64,000 nt of DNA, taken from contig ML976663.1 in the NCBI GenBank assembly GCA_010015655.1, positions 367,658 through 431,657 of the forward strand. Reading direction: 5' to 3'. Below the pieces are notes generated by a model. That model made no database searches, had not been told where the DNA came from, and saw only the letters and a list, made by a program, of their open reading frames with translations. The DNA is from Bimuria novae-zelandiae CBS 107.79 (Eukaryota > Ascomycota > Dothideomycetes > Pleosporales > Didymosphaeriaceae). A program made the translations under genes and the position numbers. Shown here piece by piece: positions 30,300 through 41,420 of the stretch (position 1 is the stretch's first letter; every line of letters begins with the position of its first letter).

Positions 30300-33200
30300 T
30301 CCTATCTTAGTTTAATCTCAAAGGCCTCTATCCTTTGCTCTAGCTCGAGTAGATTAACTTCTTTATTTATAATTATGTCCTTAATCTCTGCAAGTCCTAA
30401 TTTATCTAGGAACTTGCTCTACTTATTAGCTAGCAGGGCCTTTGTAAGTCCATCCGCAACTATGTCCTCTAATTGTTAATAGTCTACCTTAATTGTCCTA
30501 AATGCGACTTCTTGTCTTAGCTAGTAATTATAGATATTAACATGACGGAGCTTTGTCTGTAGCTTAGTAATCTCTTTGGTGACAAGTCGGATTGTTTGCT
30601 AGTTATTGTAATTAATTGTGATAAAGGAATTGCTAAGGTTAATCTTTAGCTCCTTTAGTAATTGGGATGTGAATAGAGCCTCCTTTGCCACCTGTAATAG
30701 TGCTAGTAATTTGGCTTTAGTTGTTAATGTAGTAACTGTGTCCTGCTTGTTTGCTTTCTAGGTAATTAGGCTACTAAATAGTTTAATAATGTATCCTTGC
30801 GAGCTCTTGCGGTTGAGCGTATTATTGGTAAAAGACGCGTTACTCGCCACTTCTAAAGTATCTGCACCCCTAAGCTGAAGGCCTAATGATCTGGTATTAG
30901 TAAGGTAGAGGAGAACTCGATTGGCAGCTGCTTAGTGCTCTTTGCCTAGGTTGGATAGGAATCGTGATAATTGGGAGCTTGCAAAGGTAATATCTAGTCG
31001 TGTGGTTACTATAGCGTAGAGGATTAATCCTATCTTTTGCTAATATTGATTAACTTTAGTCTTGCTAGCGAGCCCTGAGCGTGGGAGCAGTTCGACTGCT
31101 ACTATTAGGGTATTATGGCGAATCTTATGGTGATTAATGAGGCGCGATATTTTGTTAATGTATAAGGCTTGTGAAAGCTAAATCTTTCTGTTTGGGCGAT
31201 CCCTGATAATTTTAATCCCTAGGAACCACTGCAGATCTTTCCCGCTAGTAAGGGAGAACTTAGTACTTATTTTTACTATAGCTCCTTTAGCTGCGTGCTC
31301 TTAATTCTTGTGGTAGGCGATAATTAGGTTGTCTACGTAAAAGAAAAGAATAAGGCCATCTTTGATGAGACAACACGGCTTATGGGGGACTATAGTGAAG
31401 CCCATGTTGCGGAGCGTAGATGTGAACTCCCTCTGCCATAGTAATGGAGAGATACGTAATCCATAGAGCGCCTTATGCAATTGCAGGACTGTGCCTACTC
31501 GCGTATATCCGCGGGGCATCCTCATGTAGATCTCTCTATCGAGCTTTGCATGTACGAAGGCGTTCGTGACGTCGTATTGAATTAGTTCTAGGTCAAATCG
31601 TGCAGCTATTGCCATGAGCATGCGAAATGATCGTCCTGCCAGCGTTGCGGCATAGGTTTCTTGTGAGTTGAGGTGCCGCTGTTAATCGCCTCGCACCACT
31701 AATCTTGCCTTGCATTTCTGTAATTGATAGTGCTTGTTAAACTTGTAGGTATATACCTACATGCAGTCGAGAATCTGATAACCTAATGCTCTTATTGGAG
31801 CTGCTGTAACCTTACTCTAGGACTTTATTTCCTTGTAGCTTTGGAGATGAGATCGCTCGGCTTCCTTCTACATATTATGGAGTGGGTGATCCTCGAGCTT
31901 GCTTCGACATGTGGGTGGCTCTGGAAGTATACTTCGATGTGGTTTCTTGCCTAATGTGATTATTTGTTGAAGCTGCGCCTTATCGAGAGCCTTGCCCTTG
32001 TATTTGCCGCTACTACCAGCTTCGGTGCCTGCCATAAAGGCTGCGGCCTATGGGCTTGTTTGTAACTACCCTGTTTGCACTACTAGCGATAGTTTAAGCT
32101 AATTATCTCCTGCCATTAATTGTGCAAGGAGTGTTACTAGTGGCGGCGTTAAGGGAGGCGTTAGATAATTATACCTAGCTTTCCTGTCTTGCCTGTACTT
32201 AGGAGCTCCTTTAACCTCTTCCTCTAACGCTTTACTAATTATCTTATCTTTAAAGAAGGACTCGGTGGCTTGCTCTTGTTAAGGTAAGGGAGGTAACTCT
32301 ACTAATTGTACCTAGGCTGCTATTTCTTCTAATATACTATGCATAAGGTTGTCTATTAGGTTTTTAGTTTTGCCTAAGAACATAGTATCCTTGTCGAATA
32401 TTATGTCGCGAGTACTAATTGTCTTTGCTAGGGAGGGGATCTATATCCTCTAGATGTTAGTTGATCTGTAGCCAACTAGATAGCCTATTTAAGCTTTGGG
32501 GTCTAGCCGTTGGAGCTTGCTCTTGCCACGTTTGGTGTTATTAGTTATGGCGAAGGCTTTACAGCTATAGGCTTTTAAGTAAGCTTAATTAGGCTTCTTT
32601 AGTTAAGTGATAACGCCGTTCTAAAGAGCTACTATCGTAAAGAACACTTTATATGGTGATCGCCATCGATTAGCGTAGTTTGGGGTTTAATTATAGAGGT
32701 AGACTGTAGCTTGGGTGATCTTAGGCTATATCTGCTAGGGTAGGTTAGAGTTAAGTTGTATCGCACGCGCTTTCTCTTTAATTACACCCCCTAAGCGTTT
32801 AGCCCCTTTATTTTGTGCTTAAGTATCGGGTGCTAAAGGCTTGATTCTAATGCCTTGTGCTAAGCACCACTTTTTAACGTCTGTCTTAATAAAGAAGATC
32901 TCGTTGTCGGATTTAATTACTTTTACCGTAACATTATATTATACTCTTATAAATAGTATAAAGGTGCTAAGTTGCTTAATAATAGATCGTGCTGGGCGAT
33001 TATCCTTAAAGTAGAAGTCCCATGCGAAGCTAGAGAATTGATTAGTAATTAGTATTTAGCTCTTCTCTCTTATTAAGCTATCTACTTTATAGTTGTGAAA
33101 ATCGATTGCGACTCGCTTACTGGGGCCTTTAGTTAGGTCTCTGGCTTGCCGGCGTATTTGCCGTTTTAGTTTTGCTTTGCCGTAGGCGTCACACTTGATA

Positions 33201-33450
33201 GTAGGTAGGCCTTTAATCTTTACTCCCTTAGATTGCTGTACGAGATGTTCGAGAGCCTAAGGGCCTAGATGGCCTAATTATTAGTATTAGGTTAATGTAT
33301 CTGCCCTCTGCGGTCTTTGTTTAGTGCGTGTGTTAGTCTTGTGGGTGGCATGCGCAGCTTTAGTAGGAGTACTACCTGCTAGCCTTGTCCTGTGTTCTAG
33401 CACCTACTGTCTATGCAACTCTTAAAGTTCTGCTAGTATAGTATTATCTC
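30300..33450 (-). pseudogene. Copia pol: integrase, reverse transcriptase, RNase H (degenerate)
   Basis: The best-preserved piece is 31301-31621 with ELIQYDVTNAFVHAKLDREI, MPRGY, LHKALYGLR and LLWQREF, all diagnostic of Copia RT (RVT_2). The catalytic YVDD is now YVDN (VDNLIIAYHKN). About 30,740-30,850 reads VASNASFTNNTLNRKSSQGY, the Copia RNase H core. The integrase section further upstream is more decayed. No continuous frame remains. Confidence 0.85.
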
Positions 33451-34693
33451 TTCTCTTTAGAGTTGTTAGGTCTGCCCTTGTGTCCTACTAAAGGCCTTGC
33501 CTCTGGAGTAATCGGAACAATATAAGGTTGCAGAGCAGGTTAGGGCAATAGGCGATATTATTTAGCCGTATTGTTTAATTGCCGCTTGCACTCCGTACGT
33601 TAAGATGAACGCTCTTGTATCCTTTAATCTATATTTGCGTATTCCCTGCCTATATGAAGTCTCCCGGCGCCGGTGGCTGGTAGGAGACAAAGCGATTAAT
33701 GTCGTTAAAGATATGGCAAGTTGTGCCTAAATTAAGTATGGCTGAGCATCGCAATGGGTACGTGTTTAGGTTAGTGTGGACGGATGCGGCTTTAAAGCTC
33801 GCTAGGATTTTAGTAATCTTGCGTCTATCTAGTTACTTATTATTAGCCTTAGTGATTCGAGTTGGAGTGGGAGTATGCGATGATTTAATTCTAGGTGTTT
33901 AAGACTTTAGTCTTTTTACTATTCTTAACTTCTCTTAGAAGTTGGTATCATGTTCTAGCCTAAGCTTAACTAGCTTTACTATGAGAGGGTTCGCTCTAAA
34001 CTAGTCTGGCTGCTTGTCTAGAAAGGCATAGAAACAGTCTTAAAGACTATGGCGTAGTTTACAAGTAGGGTAATAATTGCTACTAACTATTGTTAGCTTA
34101 AGGCTCTAAGGCGACTGCTTAGATTTAGTACGTTGACTATTATTTTGTTGTTTATGATTCCGAGGTTTTCCTTGACTTTTAGATGATGCTGCTTTATCTA
34201 TAAGAGAGGCGTCCCTGTCTGTGGCCTAGGTGGATTTACCACCGTTAGCGAGAGATGAACCTGCAATAGCAAAAGCGCCCTTTTATTTGCCCTTAATTAG
34301 GTGCTGTAGGATTATGTGGTCTTGGAAGAGTTTTATTATATTCTTTCGTGAGATAGCTGTATCTCTGCTTCTATGTTGCTGGAAGGTCGTTACCTATATA
34401 GGTGCGACATGGACAACTGCCTTTATAAAGTCTTCTTTGACTAAGTCTAGCCTTTAAAGCTCTAGGACCTGATTGGTCTCTGCTTCTGTGGCTGCATGAT
34501 TGTACTTAGATAGCTATGTAGCCCATGATCTGGCTATTCTTATTGGCTTAAGGGCTTCTTGGTATCTTGCCCTTGCTCGTCGATGTTTGTCTTGATGGTT
34601 AACCCTAACTGTAATCGTGAGGTTATTGATCTATTGCTTTATTGTACCTCTAGGGATGCAGCAGTTACTCTGCAGGTGTACGGAGATTGTTGA

Positions 34694-35074
34694 TTAGAGA
34701 AAGGTGACCACCTTATCGAGGTCTGCCTCTTGTTCTCGGTAGTCTTGGTCTGTAATCTTATAGATCTTGAGCCGTTCTTTATAATAGTCGCTATTATCTT
34801 TGTATGCTTTCGCACCTGCTGTTGATAGATAGGATGGCAATATTAGCACGTTATTTGGGTTCGCGGTCATGTAGGCGGCGCTTGATTGGTAATTGCTTAT
34901 TAGTGGCGGCACCGGCATCGCGGGTTTCTGTTTTGGTTCATCTATTAGCGCTGGGTCAATAATATTCTAGACCTTTAGGAATTGGCATCTTGTTTTAAGC
35001 TGTTTTAGCCATGGCGTGTAATTTGTGTAATCGGTCAGGATAACTGTAGGATCTCTGAGGGTCGATAGAGCCAT
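34694..35074 (-). pseudogene. Copia gag N-terminus
   Basis: ATG at 35074 starts MALSTLRDPTVILTDYTNYT, then PWLKQLKTRCQFLKV, a TAG replacing Gln, and an open stretch to 34694 (LISNYQSSAAYMTANPNNVL, ITDQDYREQE). It resembles the gag polyproteins of fungal Copia elements. It is broken by one visible nonsense codon and decays further downstream. Confidence 0.75.
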
Positions 35075-35125
35075 TGTGATTGGCTTAATTGAGGCAGTAT
35101 TGGTTGAGGCAGTGAGACTCTTAAT

Positions 35126-35377
35126 TGTTAGATTAAAGGGTGTTTTTGATAAGATGGAAAAGTAATTTATTCTTCTTTTTCATGTGTCTTTGCAAGAATG
35201 TAAGGCTCTTTTATCCTTACGTCTCACGTTAAGACGCTAATCTATTTCCGTTGAGTAAGGAGAGTCGCCCTTTGTCCCGCCCGGAATCGTGCGGATGAAC
35301 CGGACTGCTGGCAAAGTCTCTTTGTGTAGGGTTGCGCCAGCTACCTTCGTGTGTGCAAGGGGCCATGTAATTGGACA
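35126..35377 (-). repeat. Copia 5' LTR
   Basis: 252 bp, TGTTAGATTA...TAATTGGACA, matching 29990-30241 base for base except for two transitions. The gag ATG on the minus strand (35074) follows 52 bp further on. Confidence 0.95.
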
Positions 35378-35819
35378 GTTATATAAAGTAACTAGTCTAC
35401 TTCTTTCCTAGGTTCTTATAGTTACCCTATTACTTAAAAATAGTAATTATAATAGCCTGTACTTGCGCGTGCGTTAGCGCATAACTAAGAGCCTCTTACT
35501 AAAGAATCTATTTCTCTAAAAGCTCTTCTTAAATAGTTATAAGCTATTATTTACTATTATAAGCGTACTAATAGGGTTAGGCACTATTAAAGCGACCGCG
35601 AAAAGTGTTGCGTAGGACCCCATGTTAGGTAGTAGTAGTAGCTAAAGCAACCCTAGATTTAAGATCTACAAGCGTATTCTAGATATCTTCTTCTATATAT
35701 CTAGCTATTTAAAGGTAGCAAAAATAGTGTAAAAAATATTTTTAAAATTAGCGAAGAATTAAGTTATTTAAAGTTAATATTTAGTCGTGGTGCATGGTGG
35801 GGGGCGAGGTTGCGGGGCT

Positions 35820-35859
35820 GTCGGAAACTATGGGGTGTCGGAAACTAGGGTGCCCGACT
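35820..35859 (-). repeat. right terminal inverted repeat of the Fot1-like element
   Basis: GTCGGAAACTATGGGGTGTC then GGAAACTAGGGTGCCCGACT, the complement of the left end with a few differences. The following TA (35860-35861) is the target duplication. Confidence 0.88.
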
Positions 35860-35944
35860 TATTACCACCACTAAAGTACTTCCCACTATAAGCGAAGCAA
35901 CCCTAGTCGCTCTACAGATCAATTCATCGCAGACCGCCACGGCG

Positions 35945-36966
35945 ATGTCTTTCCCGCCACCTCTCAACTCGCAACCTACTACTTTGGTCCCTACGCCAGA
36001 ACCATATGCTTCTGAGCCTGCGAGAATGGATACATTCCTTGTGGAGGGTACTACTGTCTACAAGTAGCCCGGTATGGTACCCATCGCATACCACCTTTTA
36101 CCGCGTCGCTAGCGTAGCGTTAACCTAGGTTACTCTCGTTACTCGCCTCTTACGCTACTGTTCCACCTTACTCGTTCGAAACAAAGCTGGCCAACAGCTA
36201 CAAATTGAATCTGCTCGGGATCTCTCTCCTCTTTACGAAGTGTTCCCCGAGGAAGACGACGAAGACGGCAGTCCAATATTCCTATACTCATCATTTGGGT
36301 TCGTTAGTGATAGATACATTGCCTATTTTGGCCAGTCTAAACTCAGAAAGTAAGACCTCACCTCGAAAGACATCAAGGAAAGCTGACAGCGGCTTCCGGA
36401 CGAAGACGTGTACCCCCAGGCGCCCTGGAACATCCCAACCTTTGCAGAACCAATAAGCAGCGATGTCTTTTTGAAAAGGCCCAAAGCTCTACGCGGCCTT
36501 CATTGGTACAGGACTACTACCGAAGCTTTTGTTGCAGGAAGCTAAAATACTGTAGCACCTACTGGATAGACCACATCCAAACCTTATTCGTTATCGAGGC
36601 TGCTTAATCGAACGTGGTCGTATCGTGGGCATCGTTTTAGACCGACACCCTATGACCTTAAAGCGGCGGCTGGAGAACGGTATACGAGGGTTCAACGTCG
36701 AGAATTGCATGCGCGAGATCACTTCAGCAGTCAACCATCTTCACTCAATTGGGCTAGCCCATAACGACCTCACGCCTATGAACATAATGGTCGACGAACA
36801 CGACACATCTATCATCGTCGATTTTGGTTCTTGCCAGCCATTTGGCTGCGAGCTCATCACTGCTGGTACGCCAGGCTGGATCGACGAAGATTTCACCCAT
36901 TCAGTGGAGCATCACGACGTTGATGCTTTACACAAACTTCAGACATGGTTTGAAACGCAAGTATGA
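35945..36966 (+). pseudogene. fungal protein-kinase-like gene, broken
   Basis: Pieces in order: MSFPPPLNSQPTTLVP (35945, stops at TAG 36066), then VRNKAGQQLQIESARDLSPL and SDRYIAYFGQ (36,180-36,350), LPDEDVYPQAPWNIPTFAEP, and after a frameshift near 36,520 LLLQEAKIL and HPNLIRYRGC. The rest is open to 36966. It contains the catalytic loop LAHNDLTPMNIMVD, the metal-binding DFGSCQPFG and the APE-region-like AGTPGWIDEDF. At least four stops and one frameshift break the gene. Relatives are small, often multicopy fungal serine/threonine kinases with HND in place of HRD. GC content is higher than that of the transposons on both sides, so it is a host-type gene stranded between them. Confidence 0.82.
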
Positions 36967-38213
36967 GATTTAAAAAAAAATCACGCTATCGGCATAGCGA
37001 TACAGTCGTATTACTTTAATAGTGGTGTGAAACTCGCACCTGATATTATTAAACCCACGCAGTAACATTAAATTACGTGGAATTATAAGGTGAAAAGACA
37101 GCGGGAAGCCTGTTCTTGGGAAGGTGATGGGTGTGTGGAAGGCGGGGGGAAAGGTAAAGGCAACCTTACCAGGTGTACAACGGAACAACGGCTCTAAGCT
37201 AACTATTAATAGAAATGAGACAATGTGCAGCGTAATAGTTGCGAGCGCCTGTGCCGCCGCTTGCACAGGGCCAAGTAATAGTAAATGAGTAAATAATAAT
37301 TGTCACGCTATATGTGTAACGCGCATCCAATCGTAACGGAACAACCGTCGTAACGGAACAGATCTCAGGTACTTCGACTTTGATGCAACAAAGCTCCACC
37401 ACACACTTTTAGTTTAATTATATTTGACTTAAAATAGGTTCTAATACTAGTCCTTTAGTACTATAATACTTCTTACTAAAAAATTTTGCTTGCGCTGAAA
37501 TCTTCCTATATAATTCGTAATAAGCTTCTGTTTAAACAAAATTTAGCCTGCTGTGCTTGAAGACTACTACTAAGATTATATTACTATCGCATCGTGCGAA
37601 GCATCTCTGTCGCAGCTAAGGAGGCTTTTCGCATTACTTAAAAGTAATAATTAGCTATAAGGTTAAGGACAGCGCTCAATTTACGTAGGATAGTATCCCC
37701 GGCCGGTACCTCTAGTGAGAGCGGTCCAATGAGAGCGCGAATCGGTCTTTGCCAAGGTTACCACAAGCGGCTTTCGATACATTGTATTCCAACTTAGGTA
37801 ATACCCGACACGAGCAGGGTGAGGCCGTAGCTAAGGCAGGGTTGTCAACGATACAATAATAGAAACAATACAATTATTAGTTTTTTATTAGTATTTTATC
37901 TTATTTATCGTTTTTATTGCTTATTATCGTTTTTCTATTATTTTAAATAAGAATACTAAAATTGTAATTTTACCTATACGACCGTGTAGGGGGTTTTTAT
38001 AGTATAAAATTATTTACCTAAATAAGCTAATTACTAAAATTATATTTTTTATTTATAAAAAGCTAGCGCTATTATAATAAAGAAACTAAGAGCTAAAATA
38101 TAAAGTTTTTATTTTACTAAAACTTAGTTAAAACTTTTTACCTAAACTAAGTACTACTTAGGCAACTACTATTACTTATTTAAGCTTAAGGTTTTCCCCT
38201 ATAAGGTTTTTAC
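36967..38213. other. AT-rich RIP-altered sequence, origin not recognised
   Basis: No gene. A less altered patch at 37,100-37,400 and another at 37,690-37,850 are separated by strongly TA-rich DNA. Probably transposon debris, but no domain could be read. Confidence 0.4.
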
Positions 38214-38534
38214 TTAAGGTATAAGATAGCTTGCTAACTTGTACAAGGTCCTACTTCGTACGAGGTAGGGGGAGGAAGACAGTACGGGAGCAGAGCTACA
38301 AGGGCGAGGGAGAGAGGGGCAGGACAACAACACCCTCACAGATGAGGGCCGGCTACTACAGGTATCTAGGTGCCTGTAGTAGCAGGTAGACCTATTAAAG
38401 GGAGGATGGACTATGTACAACAAGGCTACTGTGGTAGCCAGCCGGCAGGCATGAAATGTTTTCTGTAAATACAGCTTAGCACGTCCCCATGCCCCATGGG
38501 AGGCTAGAACATTACGTTCCTGGACGTTAATCAA

Positions 38535-38581
<47 letters not shown>

Positions 38582-39105
38582 TATCGTTTCAATCGTACGA
38601 CGTACTTTTAGCTATTTTCCTGCCAGGATTCTACTTCGGTGCCAACTTTTCATACATTCTGTATGTTTAACACTTGATACACCAAGCTGCATTCTCTCCC
38701 ACGATATCGTACAACGTCCCCCTAAAAATACTCGTTCTAGTTCGTCGCTTATTATAGGAATAGATAGGATATTAATTATAAATATTAAAAGCTATAGCTA
38801 GCGTTTCCTTTACATACTTGTATACTACTACTATAAAAGGGCTACTTAAACTTTATATAGTGCTCTAGCATAGTAATCTTCGTATTTATCTTAACTTACT
38901 AGCTAAGTAATTTATTAATTAGACTTATTAAGATCTTATTATAGTGCAATTTTAGGCGTTTTATATAATACTAGAGTTAGCAGAATTTATAAATCTTAAT
39001 ATTATATCTAAAGCTTTTTTACTTTAGAGAGTATAATCCTTTAATAGTCTCTTTTCTACTAAATCTTTATATATTTTATATAATAGTTTAGATAAAGAAT
39101 AAGTG
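38214..39105. other. GC-balanced island then AT-rich sequence, possible LTR fragment
   Basis: 38,214-38,720 is little changed by RIP and contains no convincing gene. It looks like LTR or leader sequence of a retroelement, but I found no partner copy in the window. 38,720-39,105 is again TA-rich with no readable frame. Confidence 0.3.
38535..38580 (+). repeat. (TAC)n microsatellite, about 15 units
   Basis: An uninterrupted run of TAC triplets. It lies in the GC-balanced island and shows no substitutions. Confidence 0.97.
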
Positions 39106-39527
39106 TGTTAGGATCTGAACATGTACAAGACGCTGAGGACCAACTGTATCGGCGCAGGTCACTCAAAGGATCGATGTTGGCGTATCTCCTAGCAGAGGCA
39201 TGTGGGAGTGCGTGTATAAGAATGTAGCCTCGAATGAATTAAGTGCCTATAGGCCTGGTACGAAAGGATACGGAAAAGGTACTGAACTACAAAGGCCCCA
39301 AGCTCCTCTAAATACACCTCTTCCCAGATGGCTAGCTAGCACATAACTGCCATAGGTTGACCGTCGGTCTGATGGATCCGAAATAGGTCCGAATCGGATT
39401 CGTAGTTCCCCATCGGTCTGATAGATCCGAAATTGGTCCGATACGGATGAATGTCGGTTTTCGGATGATCTCGAATCCTGTCTTGACTGGCCAAGGGTTC
39501 TCGTGTCGACGAGCGATTGTTCCTGTT
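39106..39527. other. GC-balanced segment beginning TGTTAGGATC, possible LTR fragment
   Basis: Starts with TGTTAGGATCTGAACATGTA, reminiscent of the solo LTR start at 44,211 (TGTTAGGATCCGTTAAGACC), and ends abruptly at the TA before the pogo element. Internal repeats GGTCTGATGGATCCGAAAT and GGTCTGATAGATCCGAAAT (about 39,364 and 39,414) are present. There is no coding potential that I trust. Confidence 0.35.
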
Positions 39528-39528
39528 A

Positions 39529-39597
39529 CTCGCCCCACACGCCAACCGGAGGTTGGCCCTGCGCAGCCCAACGTAACTTCGCAGCCTAACGTAACTT
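39529..39597 (+). repeat. left TIR of pogo element A
   Basis: Contains a small palindrome GCCAACCGGAGGTTGGC and then two direct copies of a 10-bp unit AACGTAACTT separated by about 11 bp. All are mirrored at 41349-41418. Confidence 0.9.
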
Positions 39598-41348
39598 TTT
39601 ATCGCGGATTTTTCTATTTTCTTAATAAATAACCTATAACTATGCCTAAATATTATAGCGAAAGCTATAAAATTAAGCAGCGTATCTCTAATTATCTCTC
39701 TAGTTTTTCTAGCTTAGAAATACCTAATTTTGCAGCTGTAGCACGCGAATAGAGCGTGCCTGTTTCGCGACTTTAAGCGCGCGCTAGAGGCCAGATTAGC
39801 CGCCATAACCGCAGCGGCACGAATCTACGACTCTTAGAGACCTAGGATAAAGCGCTAAAGTTATATATACGTCGTTACGACACTATTAGCATGCTATACC
39901 TTATACTATAGTTAAAAGGTGCTACTTAATATATCCTTAATCGCGCGCACCCTAATAGCAAAGCTCCCCTACTTAGTAAGGACTAGCTATCGTAATAGCT
40001 ATTAAGAAATCTAGACTATCGCCGCATAAAGCAGAAGTCGCAGCATATTAATTATATAGTAATAGTAACGTTTAAAGCTTATAGCCATTATTTTATTAAG
40101 CTTAAAAAGGTAATATACACCTACGGCGTCACCCTATTAGACACCTATAATATAGAAAAAACCGGCTTCCGCATAGGCGTTAGTAGTAATTAATAAATTA
40201 TTACTATAAAGTTTAATTATCCCTATATCTCTGCGTTAGAGACGTCGCGCGATTATATCACGAGTATTAAATTAATCTTTAGTAATAGAGAGGTGCTCGA
40301 ACCTATGCTCGTCGTATAGGCTATTAATTACCTTTATTACTAGTATATAAATACGGCGCTGCCTAATAGCTATATAATCGCTATATTAACATTAGGATAC
40401 GCTAATAACTTTATCTTAATAAAGTAGCTAAAGTTCTTTAAAATACAAACGCGCGCGCGCTAGAAAGGCGTATAGTAATTACTTATATTTAATAGATTTA
40501 GTAGCTACCTTACTATTAAGTTTATATAGTTCTGTAATAATTATAAGATACTCCCCTTCTTATTATTACTATATTTATTACATTATCTGCAGCCTCTAGA
40601 CGTCGTCTATTTTTAGCTATTAAAGCAGAATTATAAAAAGGCTGTAAAGATAGCCACCCAAACTAGCTACATAGACTTTAACAAAGTCGAATTTCTACAT
40701 GCAATCTATAGGATTAGGATAGATATATTTAAGCGCAGCATAATCCTAAGCGTCTAGGAGAAAGCTAGGATCTTTCTATTTAATCTAGAGCTTGTTTACA
40801 TAAAGCTGCTAGCACCTATCCGGACGCCATCCCTATTAGTTCTATCCGCTATTAATTCGAGCCCTATCGCTAATACACCTACAGTATATTAGCGGCAGCA
40901 TCAAAAAATGTCGCGCGCCCTAGAGAGAAGCAATATATTAAGTAGGAGGCTTACAAAATTCCTAGAAAGCTCGTAATTGCTAATCGATAGTCTCGCGCTG
41001 GCCCAGCGCGACCTTATAGATATTACCGCAGCAGCTTAATAACGCTAAAAAAAGGCAGATTAAAAATAAAAGGCTAGTATAAAAAGGTAGTGTAGTAACT
41101 ATTAAAGCAGCGCGATAAGTAATTAATTAACGTATAGAGCTTAAGGCTTAAAAGGTTACTTAAAAGGCTACAAAAACGTACAAGGACACCTACTTACAGA
41201 GCCTATAAAATTAGCCCCGATAGGTCCCATCTCTTAGAGAGATGACTGTAGATCCTGCCCTACTTGCTACACTAACTCCACTATATATTAGCCCATATAA
41301 TTGAAGTCTACGCTGTCAAAAGACTAGATTAATTTCGATTCTCTATAC

Positions 41349-41418
41349 AAAGTTACGTTGGGCTACGAAGTTACGTTGGGCTGCGCAGGGCCAACCTCCG
41401 GTTGGCGTGTAGGGCGAG
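41349..41418 (-). repeat. right TIR of pogo element A
   Basis: Complement of the left TIR with about four differences. It keeps the palindrome and both AACGTAACTT copies. TA follows at 41419-41420. Confidence 0.9.
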
Positions 41419-41420
41419 TA

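Larger units (their letters stand above)
29990..35377 (-). mobile_element. Copia-type LTR retrotransposon, nested in the Fot1-like element
   Basis: A complete 5,388-bp element with two 252-bp LTRs and a 5-bp target duplication GTTAT (29985-29989 and 35378-35382). It is coded on the minus strand. A purine-rich tract (AAGCTAAGGGGGTG on the minus strand) lies directly before the 3' LTR at 30241. From the 5' LTR, gag begins at ATG 35074, integrase-like sequence lies around 33,000-33,400, reverse transcriptase at 31,000-31,700 and RNase H at 30,300-30,900. The order integrase-RT-RNase H is the Copia order. Coding regions hold many TAG/TAA codons. I could not recognise the primer-binding site. Confidence 0.92.
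28541..35859 (-). mobile_element. Fot1/pogo-type DNA transposon, RIP-inactivated and split by a Copia element
   Basis: Inverted terminal repeats (AGTCGGGTACCCTAGTTTCC at 28541 and its near-perfect complement ending at 35859) are flanked by TA on both sides, the tc1/mariner-pogo target duplication. Removing the nested Copia element and one GTTAT leaves 1,926 bp, close to the size of Fot1-class elements. On the minus strand, about 29,330-29,520 reads through stops as a DDE_1 transposase core (RLLIVNSYSSYTLDKF, YYLNNIYLL, TSHLL, PLDLG). The right part (35,383-35,700) reads as the N-terminal helix-turn-helix region (QQLTT, ARVQAI, NYKNLGKKQTSYF). Nearly all stops replace Gln, as RIP predicts. No active transposase is encoded. 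Confidence 0.88.
39529..41418 (+). mobile_element. pogo-type DNA transposon A, complete but RIP-inactivated
   Basis: A 1,890-bp element with roughly 70-bp terminal inverted repeats (CTCGCCCCACACGCCAACCG at 39529; complement ends at 41418) and TA on both sides. The plus strand reads, through Gln-derived stops, as a CENP-B/DDE_1 transposase: MPKYYSESYKIKQRI from ATG 39642, ISRHNRSGTNLRL and DKALKLYIRRYD (helix-turn-helix part), TYNIEKTGFRIG (first Asp region altered), LLIFNRFSSYLTIKF (second Asp region, D to N) and LQPLDVVYF (DDE C-terminal motif). The last 200 codons are Lys/Arg-rich. Not functional. Confidence 0.88.

Noticed and set aside
38214..38534. 106-codon minus-strand ORF ending at the (TAC)n run
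   Set aside because: Low-complexity Ser/Arg/Pro composition, no domain, likely LTR or leader sequence.
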